A stretch of DNA of 64,000 nucleotides. Origin: RGIG3159 sp034927685. Lineage in GTDB: Bacteria; Bacillota; Clostridia; Oscillospirales; Oscillospiraceae. Made by a program: the position numbers and the translations under genes. The notes under the pieces were generated by a model. It ran no database searches and had not been told where the DNA came from. It saw only the letters and a program-made list of their open reading frames with translations. The number at the start of each line of letters is the position of its first letter. The stretch's first letter is position 1. Of the stretch, positions 51,292 to 59,170 are shown in pieces. Where the stretch lies: NCBI GenBank assembly GCA_034927685.1, contig JAYFPO010000023.1:62001-126000 (forward strand), in the 5' to 3' direction.

Positions 51292-51377
51292 CATTACGCA
51301 TAAAAAATCCGGTGCGCACCGCGCGCCGTCAAAATGACATTCTTCGTTTTGAATGGATTTTCGTATGACCGGAAAGA

Positions 51378-51412
51378 GCGCTCCGGCCCAGCCGGAGCGC
51401 CTCATTTTTTCC
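51378..51412 (+). terminator. Intrinsic terminator of gpmI
   Basis: GCGCTCCGGC and GCCGGAGCGC flank CCA, followed by CTCATTTTTT. Confidence 0.9.
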
Positions 51413-51414
51413 TC

Positions 51415-51443
51415 TTGTGCTTTGCGGAAAAATAAGCTAGAAT
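51415..51443 (+). promoter_or_regulatory. SigA promoter of the Asp23-family gene and yloV
   Basis: TTGTGC (51415-51420) and TAGAAT (51438-51443) are 17 bases apart. Confidence 0.68.
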
Positions 51444-51472
51444 AAACGTTATCCCAAATAAGGAGGTTCGCT

Positions 51473-51826
51473 ATGATTCGTCAAGATTCAGAACGCGGTT
51501 CGATCATCGTGGAAAGCAATGTCTATCGCAACATTGCCGGACTGGCTGCATCCAACTGCTTTGGTGTCAAAGGGATGGCGGCCCGCTCCAGAACAGATGG
51601 GCTAATTTATCTGCTGCGGAAAGAATCCGCCAACAAAGGCGTCTCGGTGACGTTCGACGACGACGATTCCGTTACCATCGATCTGCACATCATGGTTGAC
51701 CATGGCGTGAATATTCCCGTTATTTCGGCCTCCATCATCAGCGAGGTCCGCTACAACGTCACCAAATCGACCGGGACTGCCGTCAAGGCAATCAACGTCC
51801 ATGTCGATTCCATTATGCTCGACTAA
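51473..51826 (+). CDS. Asp23/Gls24 family protein (YloU-like)
   Basis: A 117-residue Asp23/Gls24 protein. These proteins are envelope-associated and often pair with yloV/fakA, as here. Segments include GSIIVESNVYRNIAGLAA, DDSVTIDLHIMVDHGVNIP and SEVRYNVTKSTGTAVKAINV. The exact function is unknown. AAGGAGGT lies 5 bases before the ATG. Confidence 0.92.
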   Translation: MIRQDSERGSIIVESNVYRNIAGLAASNCFGVKGMAARSRTDGLIYLLRKESANKGVSVTFDDDDSVTIDLHIMVDHGVNIPVISASIISEVRYNVTKSTGTAVKAINVHVDSIMLD

Positions 51827-51858
51827 TCAGAGTAAATCCGACACGGAGGTGTGCACTA

Positions 51859-53487
51859 TTGAGGCAGACCATTGACGGGGCAGCGTATCGGCGCATGTTG
51901 ATCAGCGCTGCCGCCTCCATTGAAAACCAGAAACAATCCATCAACGAGCTGAACGTATTCCCGGTGCCAGACGGAGACACCGGCACCAATATGTCCATGA
52001 CCCTGAATGCCGCTGTGGCCGATCTGCGGAAGGCCGACGCGCTTTCTCTCGACAAGGCCGCGGATATCACCGCCGGCGCGCTTCTGCGCGGTGCGCGAGG
52101 CAATTCCGGCGTCATTCTCTCCCTGCTGTTCCGGGGTTTCTCGAAATCCTTCAAGAGCAGGCAGGAGGCGGATGGTGCATTGCTCGCCGAGGCTTTGACC
52201 ATCGGCGTCGAGACCGCGTATAAAGCCATCATGAAGCCCACCGAGGGCACCATTCTGACCGTTTCCAGGCTTGCCGCCGCCGCGGCCACGGAGGCCGCCG
52301 ACACCGATGCCTGCTTTGAGCAGGTTTTGATGGCGGCCATTGAGAAAGCCAGTGAGGCGCTGAAGCAGACCGTGGAGCAGAACCCCGTGCTGAAAAAGGC
52401 CGGTGTGGTCGACGCGGGCGGCAAGGGCTACCTGGCCATCCTGGAGGGCATGCTCGCCAGCCTGCAGGGCAACGACGTCGAGCCGGCAGAAGGCGCCGCC
52501 GAAACGAAAGCCGCCGCCAGCTTCTCCGATTTCGACGATGAGGACATTCTCTATACCTATTGCACTGAATTCATCGTCTCCCGGGACAATGACCGGGACC
52601 CCGCCCTGCTCCATTCTTTCCTCTCCGGCGTTGGCGACAGTCTGGTACAGGTGGACGACGATGACATCATCAAGGTCCACGTCCACTCCAACGAGCCCGG
52701 TAACGTCATCACCCACGCGCTGAAGTACGGCGCGCTGCTGACCGTCAAGATTGAGAACATGCGGGAGCAGCACACCGAAAAGGTTCTGTCCGAGGCGGAG
52801 CAGACCAAAAAATTTGCGCAGCCGGAAAAAACATTCGGCGTCGTCTCCGTCTGTGCGGGTCCGGGTCTCGCGGAGGCCTTCCGGGATCTCGGCGTGGACC
52901 AGATCGTCGAGGGCGGCCAAACTATGAATCCCTCGACGCAGGATATTCTCTCCGCCGTCAACGCGACGCCCGCCGAGATCGTCTATGTCCTGCCAAACAA
53001 CAAGAATATTATTCTGGCCGCCGAGCAGGCGGTACCGCTGTCGGAGAAGAAGATCGTTGTGATTCCCACCAAGACCGTGCCGCAGGGCATCACCTCCATG
53101 CTGTCCTTTGACGCTTCCCTGGAGGAAGCTTCGCTGACCGAGGCTATGATGAGCGCGTTCGACACGGTCTCCACCATGCAGATCACCTATGCTGCCCGCA
53201 ATTCGGACTTCGACGGCCACCGGATCCAGGCCGGCGATTATCTGGGGCTCTTTAACGGTGCGCTGTTCAAGACCACGCAGGATATTTCGTCCATCCTGCG
53301 TGCCATGGCCGAGCAGGTGCGGGACGAGGGCAAGGAATTCGTTTCCATCTTCTACGGCGAGGACATCTCCGAAGAAGATGCAAAGCGCACGGCCCTCGCG
53401 ATTTTCCAGGAGACCTGCCCCGACGCGGAGGTCACGCTTCTCTACGGCGGGCAGCCGATTTACTACTATCTGATTTCCGCGGAATAA
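51859..53487 (+). CDS. yloV: DAK2-domain fatty-acid-kinase-like protein (FakA/YloV)
   Basis: FakA phosphorylates fatty acids presented by FakB in Firmicutes. The 542-residue protein has an N-terminal DAK2 kinase domain (LNVFPVPDGDTGTNMSMT, ARGNSGVILSLLFRGF near 70-95) and a C-terminal DegV-like fold. The start is TTG at 51859 after GGAGGT. Order with the Asp23-family gene matches yloU-yloV. No fakB is adjacent. Confidence 0.93.
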   Translation: MRQTIDGAAYRRMLISAAASIENQKQSINELNVFPVPDGDTGTNMSMTLNAAVADLRKADALSLDKAADITAGALLRGARGNSGVILSLLFRGFSKSFKSRQEADGALLAEALTIGVETAYKAIMKPTEGTILTVSRLAAAAATEAADTDACFEQVLMAAIEKASEALKQTVEQNPVLKKAGVVDAGGKGYLAILEGMLASLQGNDVEPAEGAAETKAAASFSDFDDEDILYTYCTEFIVSRDNDRDPALLHSFLSGVGDSLVQVDDDDIIKVHVHSNEPGNVITHALKYGALLTVKIENMREQHTEKVLSEAEQTKKFAQPEKTFGVVSVCAGPGLAEAFRDLGVDQIVEGGQTMNPSTQDILSAVNATPAEIVYVLPNNKNIILAAEQAVPLSEKKIVVIPTKTVPQGITSMLSFDASLEEASLTEAMMSAFDTVSTMQITYAARNSDFDGHRIQAGDYLGLFNGALFKTTQDISSILRAMAEQVRDEGKEFVSIFYGEDISEEDAKRTALAIFQETCPDAEVTLLYGGQPIYYYLISAE

Positions 53488-53504
53488 TTAAAAACATGCA
53501 AAAG

Positions 53505-53575
53505 GCCCCTGCTCCGGGCATGGAGCAGGGGCTTATGATAAAACGGGCCGGGTAGCAAATCCGGCCCGCTTTTTT
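53505..53575. terminator. Tandem hairpins between yloV and the HtrA gene
   Basis: Hairpin 1: GCCCCTGCTCC/GGAGCAGGGGC. Hairpin 2: CGGGCCGG/CCGGCCCG, then CTTTTTTT on the plus strand. They end yloV and could stop the convergent protease gene as well. Confidence 0.88.
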
Positions 53576-53579
53576 TGCG

Positions 53580-55112
53580 TCAGCCCTGGCTGGAGTATGG
53601 GGACTGACCGCTGGAACCGCTCTGCGGGAGCTGATTGCTCCACTCCTGCTGCGTCTCCTGCTGTGTCTCTTCGGTGGTCGTCGTCGTATCCGGCTGCTTC
53701 TCATCCAGTGTGATGGTGAGCGTCAGCTCCGAGCCGCTCCGATAGACCTTCAGCGTCGTGGTATCGCCTGCCGCGAAGTTCTTCAGCGCGGCCACAAGAT
53801 CCGTATAGGTGGAAACTTCATAATCCCCGAGTCCGGTGATGATATCGCCCTGCTGCAAGCCGGCAGTCGCCGCGCAGGAGCCCTCCACGACAGAGTTCAC
53901 ATAGGCGCCGACCGGCAGCCCGTAGGTCGAAGCCGTATCGCTGTCCAGGTCCTTGACGGTCACGCCCAGATAGGGACGTCCCTTCACATAGCCGTATTCC
54001 TTCAGATCCGCCACGATACTCATGACATCGTTGATGGGGATTGCAAAGCCGATTCCCTCAATCGTATCGCCATAGTACTTTGCTGTTGTAATGCCGATGA
54101 CATTGCCGTTCATGTCGAACAGCGGGCCGCCGGAATTGCCCTCGTTGATGGCGCAGTCGGTCTGCAGCATGCTGATCGGCGTGCCGTCGGTATTGACCTC
54201 ACGGTCCTTCGCGCTGATGGCGCCGGTTGTCAGCGTGTAGGTCAACTCGCCGAGCGGGTTCCCGATGGCGCAGACAGTTTCGCCCACCTGCAGGTCATCG
54301 GAGTCGCCGATGGAAACCGGTGTCAGGCCGGTGGCGTCGATTTTCAGCAATGCCACGTCGTTGGAAGAATCATAGCCGATCACGGTGGCCTCGTAGGTAT
54401 CGCCGCTGTACAGCGTCACAGTCAGCTTGGTCGCGTCCTCAATGACGTGATAGTTTGTGACGATATAGCCATCCTCGGAGATGATAAATCCGGAGCCGGA
54501 GCTGGCGGACGCCGACACCTGACCGAAGACATTCGTGGTCGTTCCCTCGTTGGCAATGCCCACAACGCTTTCCACATAGGCGTTATAGACCTCGCTGGGC
54601 GTCAGGGACTTGTCGCCGACATTGGTGGAGAGGTTGCTGGCCAGCTTCTGTACGGCGGTATCCGTCACATTGCCGGTCGACTCGGAGCCGCTCTGGGTAG
54701 TCGTCTCGGCGGCGGAGGCTTGCAGCGCGTCGAGCTTCTTGCTCAGCAGCGAGGCGCTGATAGCGCCGCCGCCGAGGCCGCCCAGCATGGCGCATACCAG
54801 CGCGACCGCGGCAATCTTCAGTCCCATATGGCCCTGTTTCGCTTTCTCGGGCCCCTTGGCCCGCGTCCGGTATTCCGGACGCAGAGGCTCGTAAGCATAT
54901 GCATTCTGTTCCTGCGGATTTTCCGTTTCGGTCTCCCGCGGATTCTCTGTACTGTCTTCCGATGCGGCGCTGTCGGCAGCGGCTTCGCCTCCTACATGCT
55001 CCGCACGATATCCGCTCTCCTGCTCGGGAGCTGCCTTTTCTTCGTCTGTATGCGTAACTTCCCGCGGATCGTCCCCCTTCGGCGTATGAAACTCGTAGTT
55101 GTTATCATCCAT
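53580..55112 (-). CDS. HtrA/DegP-like serine protease with PDZ domain
   Basis: A 510-residue membrane-anchored quality-control protease. An acidic cytoplasmic N terminus (1-95), one span (about 98-122), and a trypsin-like domain follow. The catalytic triad is His222 (TNYHVIED), Asp252 (NDVALLKI) and Ser327 (INEGNSGGPLF). A PDZ domain (about 395-485) and a Gln/Ser tail end it. ATG at 55112; the ribosome site is GGGAG. It resembles HtrA/HtrB/YyxA of Bacillus. Confidence 0.94.
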   Translation of the reverse strand: MDDNNYEFHTPKGDDPREVTHTDEEKAAPEQESGYRAEHVGGEAAADSAASEDSTENPRETETENPQEQNAYAYEPLRPEYRTRAKGPEKAKQGHMGLKIAAVALVCAMLGGLGGGAISASLLSKKLDALQASAAETTTQSGSESTGNVTDTAVQKLASNLSTNVGDKSLTPSEVYNAYVESVVGIANEGTTTNVFGQVSASASSGSGFIISEDGYIVTNYHVIEDATKLTVTLYSGDTYEATVIGYDSSNDVALLKIDATGLTPVSIGDSDDLQVGETVCAIGNPLGELTYTLTTGAISAKDREVNTDGTPISMLQTDCAINEGNSGGPLFDMNGNVIGITTAKYYGDTIEGIGFAIPINDVMSIVADLKEYGYVKGRPYLGVTVKDLDSDTASTYGLPVGAYVNSVVEGSCAATAGLQQGDIITGLGDYEVSTYTDLVAALKNFAAGDTTTLKVYRSGSELTLTITLDEKQPDTTTTTEETQQETQQEWSNQLPQSGSSGQSPYSSQG

Positions 55113-55231
55113 GGTGCTTCGCTCCCTTTGTTTTTTTGTACTGTCTTTATGTTATCCCGGAATTGTGAAAAAACTATGTCCTCATTCCAAACAGATTTTT
55201 AACATTCGTTGTTGAATTTGTGAAAATGGGC

Positions 55232-55265
55232 GGGCCTGCCGCAAATTACGTTTTGCAGCAGGCCC
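55232..55265 (-). terminator. Intrinsic terminator-like hairpin after the HD gene
   Basis: GGGCCTGCTGCAAAA pairs with TTTGCGGCAGGCCC around a short loop on the minus strand, 6 bases after the stop. CCCATTTT follows, with a weak T run. Confidence 0.7.
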
Positions 55266-55270
55266 GATGA

Positions 55271-55816
55271 TTATTCGCAGCAGGTGCGCATTGCGAGAAT
55301 TGTCCGCTCGATGAGCGTATCCAGATCCCAGCCCAACAAGTCCGCGCCCTGCTGAATCACATCGCGGGAACAGCCGGCAGCGAATTTCTTGTCCTTGAAC
55401 TTCTTTTTGACGCTCTTGCTCTCCATGTCCTGCACGCTTTTGGAGGGGCGCATCAGTGCGGCGGCGCCGATCAGGCCGGTCAGCTCGTCACAGGCAAAGA
55501 GAATTTTTTCCATCTCGTGCTCCGGCTTGACATCCGCGCAGAGGCCGTAGCCGTGGCTGACCACAGCGTGGACCGTCCGCTCGTCGGCGCCGGCCTCGCG
55601 CAGCAGCGACTGACATTTGATGCAGTGCTCCTCCGGCCAGCGCTCAAAGTCGATGTCGTGCAGCAATCCGACGTTCCCCCAGAACGCCTCCTCGTCGCCA
55701 TAGCCCAACTCTTTGGCAAAATAACGCATGACGCCCTCCACGGTCTCCGCGTGTTGCAGATGGAAGGGCTCCTGGTTGTATTTCGTGAGCAGCGCCCACG
55801 CTTCTTCTCGTGTCAT
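55271..55816 (-). CDS. HD-domain hydrolase
   Basis: A 181-residue HD-domain protein: HLQHAETVEGVMRYFAKELG, then GNVGLLHDIDFERWPEEH (HD pair), AVVSHGYG and FACDELTGLIGAAALMRP. It fits small HD phosphohydrolases seen in Clostridia. The substrate is unknown. It is the second gene after a phosphoribosyltransferase, 18 bases apart. Confidence 0.9.
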   Translation of the reverse strand: MTREEAWALLTKYNQEPFHLQHAETVEGVMRYFAKELGYGDEEAFWGNVGLLHDIDFERWPEEHCIKCQSLLREAGADERTVHAVVSHGYGLCADVKPEHEMEKILFACDELTGLIGAAALMRPSKSVQDMESKSVKKKFKDKKFAAGCSRDVIQQGADLLGWDLDTLIERTILAMRTCCE

Positions 55817-55834
55817 GTTCTTTCTCTCCTTGCT

Positions 55835-56389
55835 TTATTCCTTGACCGTGCCGTCGGCATGAAAGATCGGCAGCTTTTCCAGATAAATAATGTCGTCACG
55901 GTCCTGCGCTTCCCCTTCAGCCAGAATGGCCATCCGGCCGCAGATGGTACCGCCCGCCTCTTCGACAAGCTTCTCCAGCGCCCGCAGCGATTCCCCCGTG
56001 GAAATCACGTCGTCTACAATCAGAATCCGCTTGCCCCGCATCTCGCTGGCATCGTCGCCGGAGAGGTAAAGTTTCTGCTCCTTTGCCGTGGTGATCGAAT
56101 GGACCGTCACGCCGAACACGTCCTTCATATAGAGCTTCGGCGCTTTTCTGGCCAGAAAATAGCGGTTTTTCCCGCTCTGGCGGGCCATTTCATGGATCAG
56201 TGGGATGCCCTTGGACTCGGCGGTAATCATATAGTCATAGTCCGGCGCTTTTGCTAACAGTGCCTTCGCCGTTGCCACCGTCAGTTCGACATCCCCAAAA
56301 ATTACAAATGCTCCGATATATAGGTCATCCATCACCTTGCAGATGGGAAGATCCCGCTCTACGCCGGCAATTGTCATATGATGGACCAT
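55835..56389 (-). CDS. Type I phosphoribosyltransferase (APRT-like)
   Basis: A 184-residue phosphoribosyltransferase. The PRPP loop is ILIVDDVISTGESLRALE near 129-146, with YDYMITAESKGIPLIHEMAR and RYFLARKAPKLYM before it. It resembles adenine/xanthine-type enzymes more than HGPRT, but substrate specificity is not settled. ATG at 56389 follows GGGGAG; a downstream ATG four codons later is an alternative. It has a strong SigA promoter. Confidence 0.88.
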   Translation of the reverse strand: MVHHMTIAGVERDLPICKVMDDLYIGAFVIFGDVELTVATAKALLAKAPDYDYMITAESKGIPLIHEMARQSGKNRYFLARKAPKLYMKDVFGVTVHSITTAKEQKLYLSGDDASEMRGKRILIVDDVISTGESLRALEKLVEEAGGTICGRMAILAEGEAQDRDDIIYLEKLPIFHADGTVKE

Positions 56390-56429
56390 CCTTGACTCCC
56401 CTTTCCCCGCGGCATTTCCGCACGGCTCT

Positions 56430-56458
56430 ATTATACCGTCCGAAGAAACGAAAGTCAA
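56430..56458 (-). promoter_or_regulatory. SigA promoter of the phosphoribosyltransferase operon
   Basis: On the minus strand TTGACT (56453-56458) and TATAAT (56430-56435) are 17 bases apart, one base off full consensus. Confidence 0.88.
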
Positions 56459-56489
56459 TTCCGCCGCGCGCCCGCTCAATCAATCGGTC

Positions 56490-56516
56490 ACAAAACTCCC
56501 AGTCGCCGCATAGACT
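56490..56516 (+). promoter_or_regulatory. Candidate SigK-type promoter of the spore peptidoglycan genes
   Basis: CATAGACT (56509-56516) fits the mother-cell -10 CATANNNT, with AC 17 bases upstream as in SigK promoters. There is no good SigE -35 match and no SigA alternative. Weak, motif only. Confidence 0.3.
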
Positions 56517-56551
56517 GATAACGTAACAGACTGCGAAAGGTGGAATGCTGA

Positions 56552-56941
56552 TTGCCTGCAAAAGGATACATTCAGGCCCATGTCTTTACCTCGCGGGCCA
56601 ACCTTCCTCTGGCGGACGCCGCCGTCACGATCCAGGCAAAAGAAGCGGACGGATGCTGCACGCTTTTCTCGCTGCAGTTGACCAACTGCTGCGGAAACAC
56701 CAGCATCATTCCCATCAACGCACCGCCGGTTGCGGAGACGCAGGCGCCGGGACGTGCGGTCGGTTTCTCCCTTGTGAACATTGTCGTAGATCTGCCGGAC
56801 TATGAGCAAGTGATCGTGGAGAACGTTCAGGTATTTCCGGACACGATTACCCTGCAGGATGTGCAGATGCTGCCCCGGGAAGCATTGCCAACTCAACGGG
56901 GGCAGCCCCAGGTTTACATCGTCACGCCCCAGAATCTTTGA
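56552..56941 (+). CDS. Small protein with carboxypeptidase-regulatory-like fold, spore cortex cluster
   Basis: A 129-residue protein starting at TTG (AGGTGG 8 bases before). GYIQAHVFTSRANLPLADAA, VGFSLVNIVVDLPDYEQVIV and NVQVFPDTITLQDVQML follow a beta-sandwich pattern found in proteins that precede SpoIID-like/peptidoglycan-binding genes in Clostridia. Cysteines (CCTLF, NCCGN) are an oddity. It likely works with the next gene; it has no signal peptide. Function is inferred from context. Confidence 0.65.
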   Translation: MPAKGYIQAHVFTSRANLPLADAAVTIQAKEADGCCTLFSLQLTNCCGNTSIIPINAPPVAETQAPGRAVGFSLVNIVVDLPDYEQVIVENVQVFPDTITLQDVQMLPREALPTQRGQPQVYIVTPQNL

Positions 56942-56977
56942 AAGACTATTCTCCAATTGGAACAAGGAGGACGCATC

Positions 56978-58126
56978 ATGGCCGACGGCATTCCCTACAT
57001 ACCAGACACAATCACGGTCCATTTGGGCCTCCCGGACAGCAACGCCGCCAACGTTACCCTCTCCTTCCCGGAGTACGTCTGCAACGTTGCCTCCAGCGAG
57101 TTATATCCGACCTGGGCCCCAAGCGCGCTGCGGGCAAATGTTCTTTCCATTGTCTCCTTTGCCCTGAATCGCGTCTTCTCTGCATACTACCGCGGCCGCG
57201 GCTATGAGTTCGACATCACCTCCTCCGCGATCTATGACATGAAATTTGTCTATGGCCGCAACTACTTTGACCATACCATGCAAATCGTGGCTGAACTGTT
57301 CAACGACTATCTCTGGAATGCTTGTGAAAGCGCGCCGCTGTCTTCCTCCTTCTGCAATAAAACGGTCTCTTCCTGCGCTTGCGTCAGCAGATGGGGAACC
57401 CAGGAGCTTGCGTGCGAAGGTAAAAACTCGATCCAGATTCTGAAAGAATACTGCGGCGACGACATGGATACCATCACAAACGCGCCCATTCAATCCTGCA
57501 GCGCTCCCTATCCCGGTATGCCTCTCCTGCTGGGAAGTAAAGGAAAAAACGTTTTGTATCTGCAAATCGTTCTGAGCGGGATTGCCGTCTTCTATCCGGA
57601 AATCCCTGTGCTCAGTCCGATGGACGGTGAATTTGGCTCCGCCATGGAACAGTCCGTCTCTGCCTTTCAGCGGATTTTTCATTTGACGGTGGATGGAATG
57701 ATCGGCAAAGCGACCTGGTATCGGGCCGTCCTGCTGCACGACGCCATGCTGCAGTTAAGCGAGCTCAACGCCCAGGGGCAGCAATTCGCGGGGATCTCCT
57801 GGGAGTATCCGGGGACCATTCAGATGGGAAATTCTGGCGTCAAGGTCACGCATCTGCAATATATGCTTTCCGTCATCAGCGAATTTACTTACTGTGTTCC
57901 GGCGCTGCAAGTCACGGGAGGCTTTGATCTCTCGACCAAAGAAGCCGTGTCGGATTTTCAAAAATTTTCCCATCTGCCGGCGACCGGCGTTGTGGACGCG
58001 AAAAGCTGGGACGCCATCTATAACCGATTCGCCGGAATTAAGAACGTCGTGCTCTCGCCCACTGCCAGCTATCCGGCGATCGCCTGCTATCCCGGTCGGG
58101 TGCTGCGCCGTGGGATGCGGGATTGA
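56978..58126 (+). CDS. SpoIID-like domain protein with two peptidoglycan-binding domains
   Basis: A 382-residue protein. The first 190 residues resemble SpoIID/LytB: NVASSELYPTWAPSALRANV carries the conserved Glu, and SRWGTQELACEGKNSIQILK corresponds to the GMSQYGA region. Two PG_binding_1 domains follow (about 195-270 and 290-365, e.g. GEFGSAMEQSVSAFQRIFHL). No signal peptide is visible, which fits mother-cell action on the spore cortex or coat. AAGGAGG lies 7 bases before the ATG. Between the short TTG-start gene and the next PG-binding gene. Confidence 0.82.
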   Translation: MADGIPYIPDTITVHLGLPDSNAANVTLSFPEYVCNVASSELYPTWAPSALRANVLSIVSFALNRVFSAYYRGRGYEFDITSSAIYDMKFVYGRNYFDHTMQIVAELFNDYLWNACESAPLSSSFCNKTVSSCACVSRWGTQELACEGKNSIQILKEYCGDDMDTITNAPIQSCSAPYPGMPLLLGSKGKNVLYLQIVLSGIAVFYPEIPVLSPMDGEFGSAMEQSVSAFQRIFHLTVDGMIGKATWYRAVLLHDAMLQLSELNAQGQQFAGISWEYPGTIQMGNSGVKVTHLQYMLSVISEFTYCVPALQVTGGFDLSTKEAVSDFQKFSHLPATGVVDAKSWDAIYNRFAGIKNVVLSPTASYPAIACYPGRVLRRGMRD

Positions 58127-58140
58127 GGAAGGAGGCCGTT

Positions 58141-58674
58141 ATGGAGCAACCCAGCCAAAACATTCAGAACCTGCAAACCATGCTGCGAGTCATCTCAAAG
58201 GCAGGCGGCGAGATTCCGTCTGTCATCCCGGATGGGATTTACGGCAGCCAGACTGCCGACTCCGTCCGGGCCTTTCAGTGTGCCGCTGGACTGCCGCAGA
58301 CAGGCAGCGCCGACGAGCCGACCTGGCGAAACGTCAGCATCGCCTATGCCGCGCTGGCTCCGTCCACAGCAGTGCCTGCGCCGCTGTGGATTGAACTGCG
58401 ACGAGACCAGGTGCTGTCATCCGCCGCCGACAACACGCACATCTATTTGGTGCAGGCCATGCTGTTGGCGTTGAGTCAATATTATGTCAATTTCCCCGCG
58501 CTGACAGTCACGGGCAAGTTTGACAGCACAACAGAAGCTGCCGTCCGACGGCTGCAAAAGGTCAGCGGTCTGCCGGAAACGGGTCAGGTTGACCGCCGTG
58601 TCTGGAAGTATCTCACCTCGCTTTACCGGCTGGCAGCGGGCAATGGAGCCCGAGATAGCAATGGGAAAAAGTAG
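58141..58674 (+). CDS. Peptidoglycan-binding protein, two PG_binding_1 domains
   Basis: A 177-residue protein made of two PG_binding_1 domains: SVIPDGIYGSQTADSVRAFQ near 30-50 and TGKFDSTTEAAVRRLQKVSG near 125-145. No signal peptide or catalytic domain is seen. AGGAGG lies 5 bases before the ATG, and 14 bases separate it from the previous gene, so they form one unit. Probably a spore-envelope protein. Confidence 0.82.
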   Translation: MEQPSQNIQNLQTMLRVISKAGGEIPSVIPDGIYGSQTADSVRAFQCAAGLPQTGSADEPTWRNVSIAYAALAPSTAVPAPLWIELRRDQVLSSAADNTHIYLVQAMLLALSQYYVNFPALTVTGKFDSTTEAAVRRLQKVSGLPETGQVDRRVWKYLTSLYRLAAGNGARDSNGKK

Positions 58675-58702
58675 TTGCATTTTCAAAAAAACATGGTATA
58701 AT
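58675..58702 (+). promoter_or_regulatory. SigA promoter of tRNA-Val
   Basis: TTGCAT (58675-58680) and TATAAT (58697-58702), 16 bases apart, with TGG before the -10 (extended). Confidence 0.82.
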
Positions 58703-58714
58703 GAAAACCACTGT

Positions 58715-58791
58715 GGAGGCTTAGCTCAGCTGGTTAGAGCGCATGCTTCACACGCATGAGGTCGACGGTTCGAGTCCGCCAGTCTCCACCA
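58715..58791 (+). tRNA. tRNA-Val (anticodon CAC)
   Basis: 77 bases including an encoded CCA. The acceptor stem GGAGGCT/AGTCTCC pairs fully with one wobble. The D arm GCTC/GAGC and anticodon arm CATGC-TTCACAC-GCATG give anticodon CAC. The T arm GACGG-TTCGAGT-CCGCC has one A-C mismatch. It reads GUG valine codons. Confidence 0.96.
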
Positions 58792-58847
58792 AAAAACAGG
58801 CGCGCCATGTGGCACGGCTGTTTTTTTCGTGGAACTCGGACTCGAAC
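58768..58847. repeat. Inverted repeat of the tRNA-Val 3' part around its terminator
   Basis: GTTCGAGTCCG in the T arm (58768-58778) is exactly complementary to CGGACTCGAAC (58837-58847). In between, TCTCCAC and GTGGAA, then AAAAACAG and CTGTTTTT, also pair. The downstream arm looks like a decayed reversed copy of the tRNA end. Confidence 0.65.
58792..58827 (+). terminator. Intrinsic terminator of tRNA-Val
   Basis: ACAGGCGCGCC and GGCACGGCTGT form an imperfect stem around ATGT, followed by seven T. Confidence 0.82.
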
Positions 58848-58920
58848 AGGGCGGCGGCCCGCCGGGGCTGACCCGGTGCGCCGTTTTGCGCGGTATTGCC
58901 CGCTTTTTCTCCGTGCGTCC

Positions 58921-58949
58921 TTGCATTTCACAGGCAGGCATGGTATAGT
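58921..58949 (+). promoter_or_regulatory. SigA promoter of the lipoprotein/ECF operon
   Basis: TTGCAT (58921-58926) and TATAGT (58944-58949) are 17 bases apart, with TGG before the -10. The predicted start of transcription near 58956 gives a leader of about 215 bases before the first gene. Confidence 0.82.
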
Positions 58950-58962
58950 ACGGAAAGAATAT

Positions 58963-59066
58963 GAGCGTTCGTTCCTCCGCCTTGAGCGGGACGCGGAACG
59001 GGGAAAACCCACGAGTAGGTCACTGGGAGGCGCACAGCGCCGGGTCAGATACGCGGGACGAACGGA
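58963..59066 (+). promoter_or_regulatory. Structured leader RNA, candidate riboswitch (cobalamin-like or new)
   Basis: The outer stem CGTTCGTTCC (58966-58975) pairs with GGGACGAACG (59055-59064), with one wobble. It encloses three hairpins: CCGC/GCGG (58977-58989), GGG-AAAA-CCC (59001-59010 region) and GGCGC-ACA-GCGCC (59029-59041). Unpaired GGTCACTGG before the third hairpin and GGTCAGATACG after it recall the 'GCCACTG' and B12-box elements of cobalamin riboswitches. The usual 5' core (GGGAA, GGTG, AATCC) could not be found, so class assignment is open. A terminator follows before the first gene. Position upstream of binding proteins and an ECF transporter fits ligand-controlled expression. 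Confidence 0.6.
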
Positions 59067-59118
59067 TTGTTTTCTGCCAAATCCGGAAAACGATGCCGCC
59101 GCGTTTTTTACATCGCAT

Positions 59119-59155
59119 TTCGGCGCATCTCTCCGGAGGTGCGCCGATGTTTTTT
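59119..59155 (+). terminator. Leader terminator of the lipoprotein/ECF operon
   Basis: TCGGCGCA (59120-59127) and TGCGCCGA (59140-59147) form a strong stem with inner CTC/GAG pairs. TGTTTTTT follows, and the stem ends 15-20 bases before the gene start. It looks like the expression platform of the leader RNA. Confidence 0.85.
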
Positions 59156-59170
59156 GTAAGGATGAACGCC

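Noticed and set aside
58963..59066. Firm annotation as cobalamin riboswitch
   Set aside because: Only two partial motifs match; the canonical 5' core is not seen, so the call is left open.
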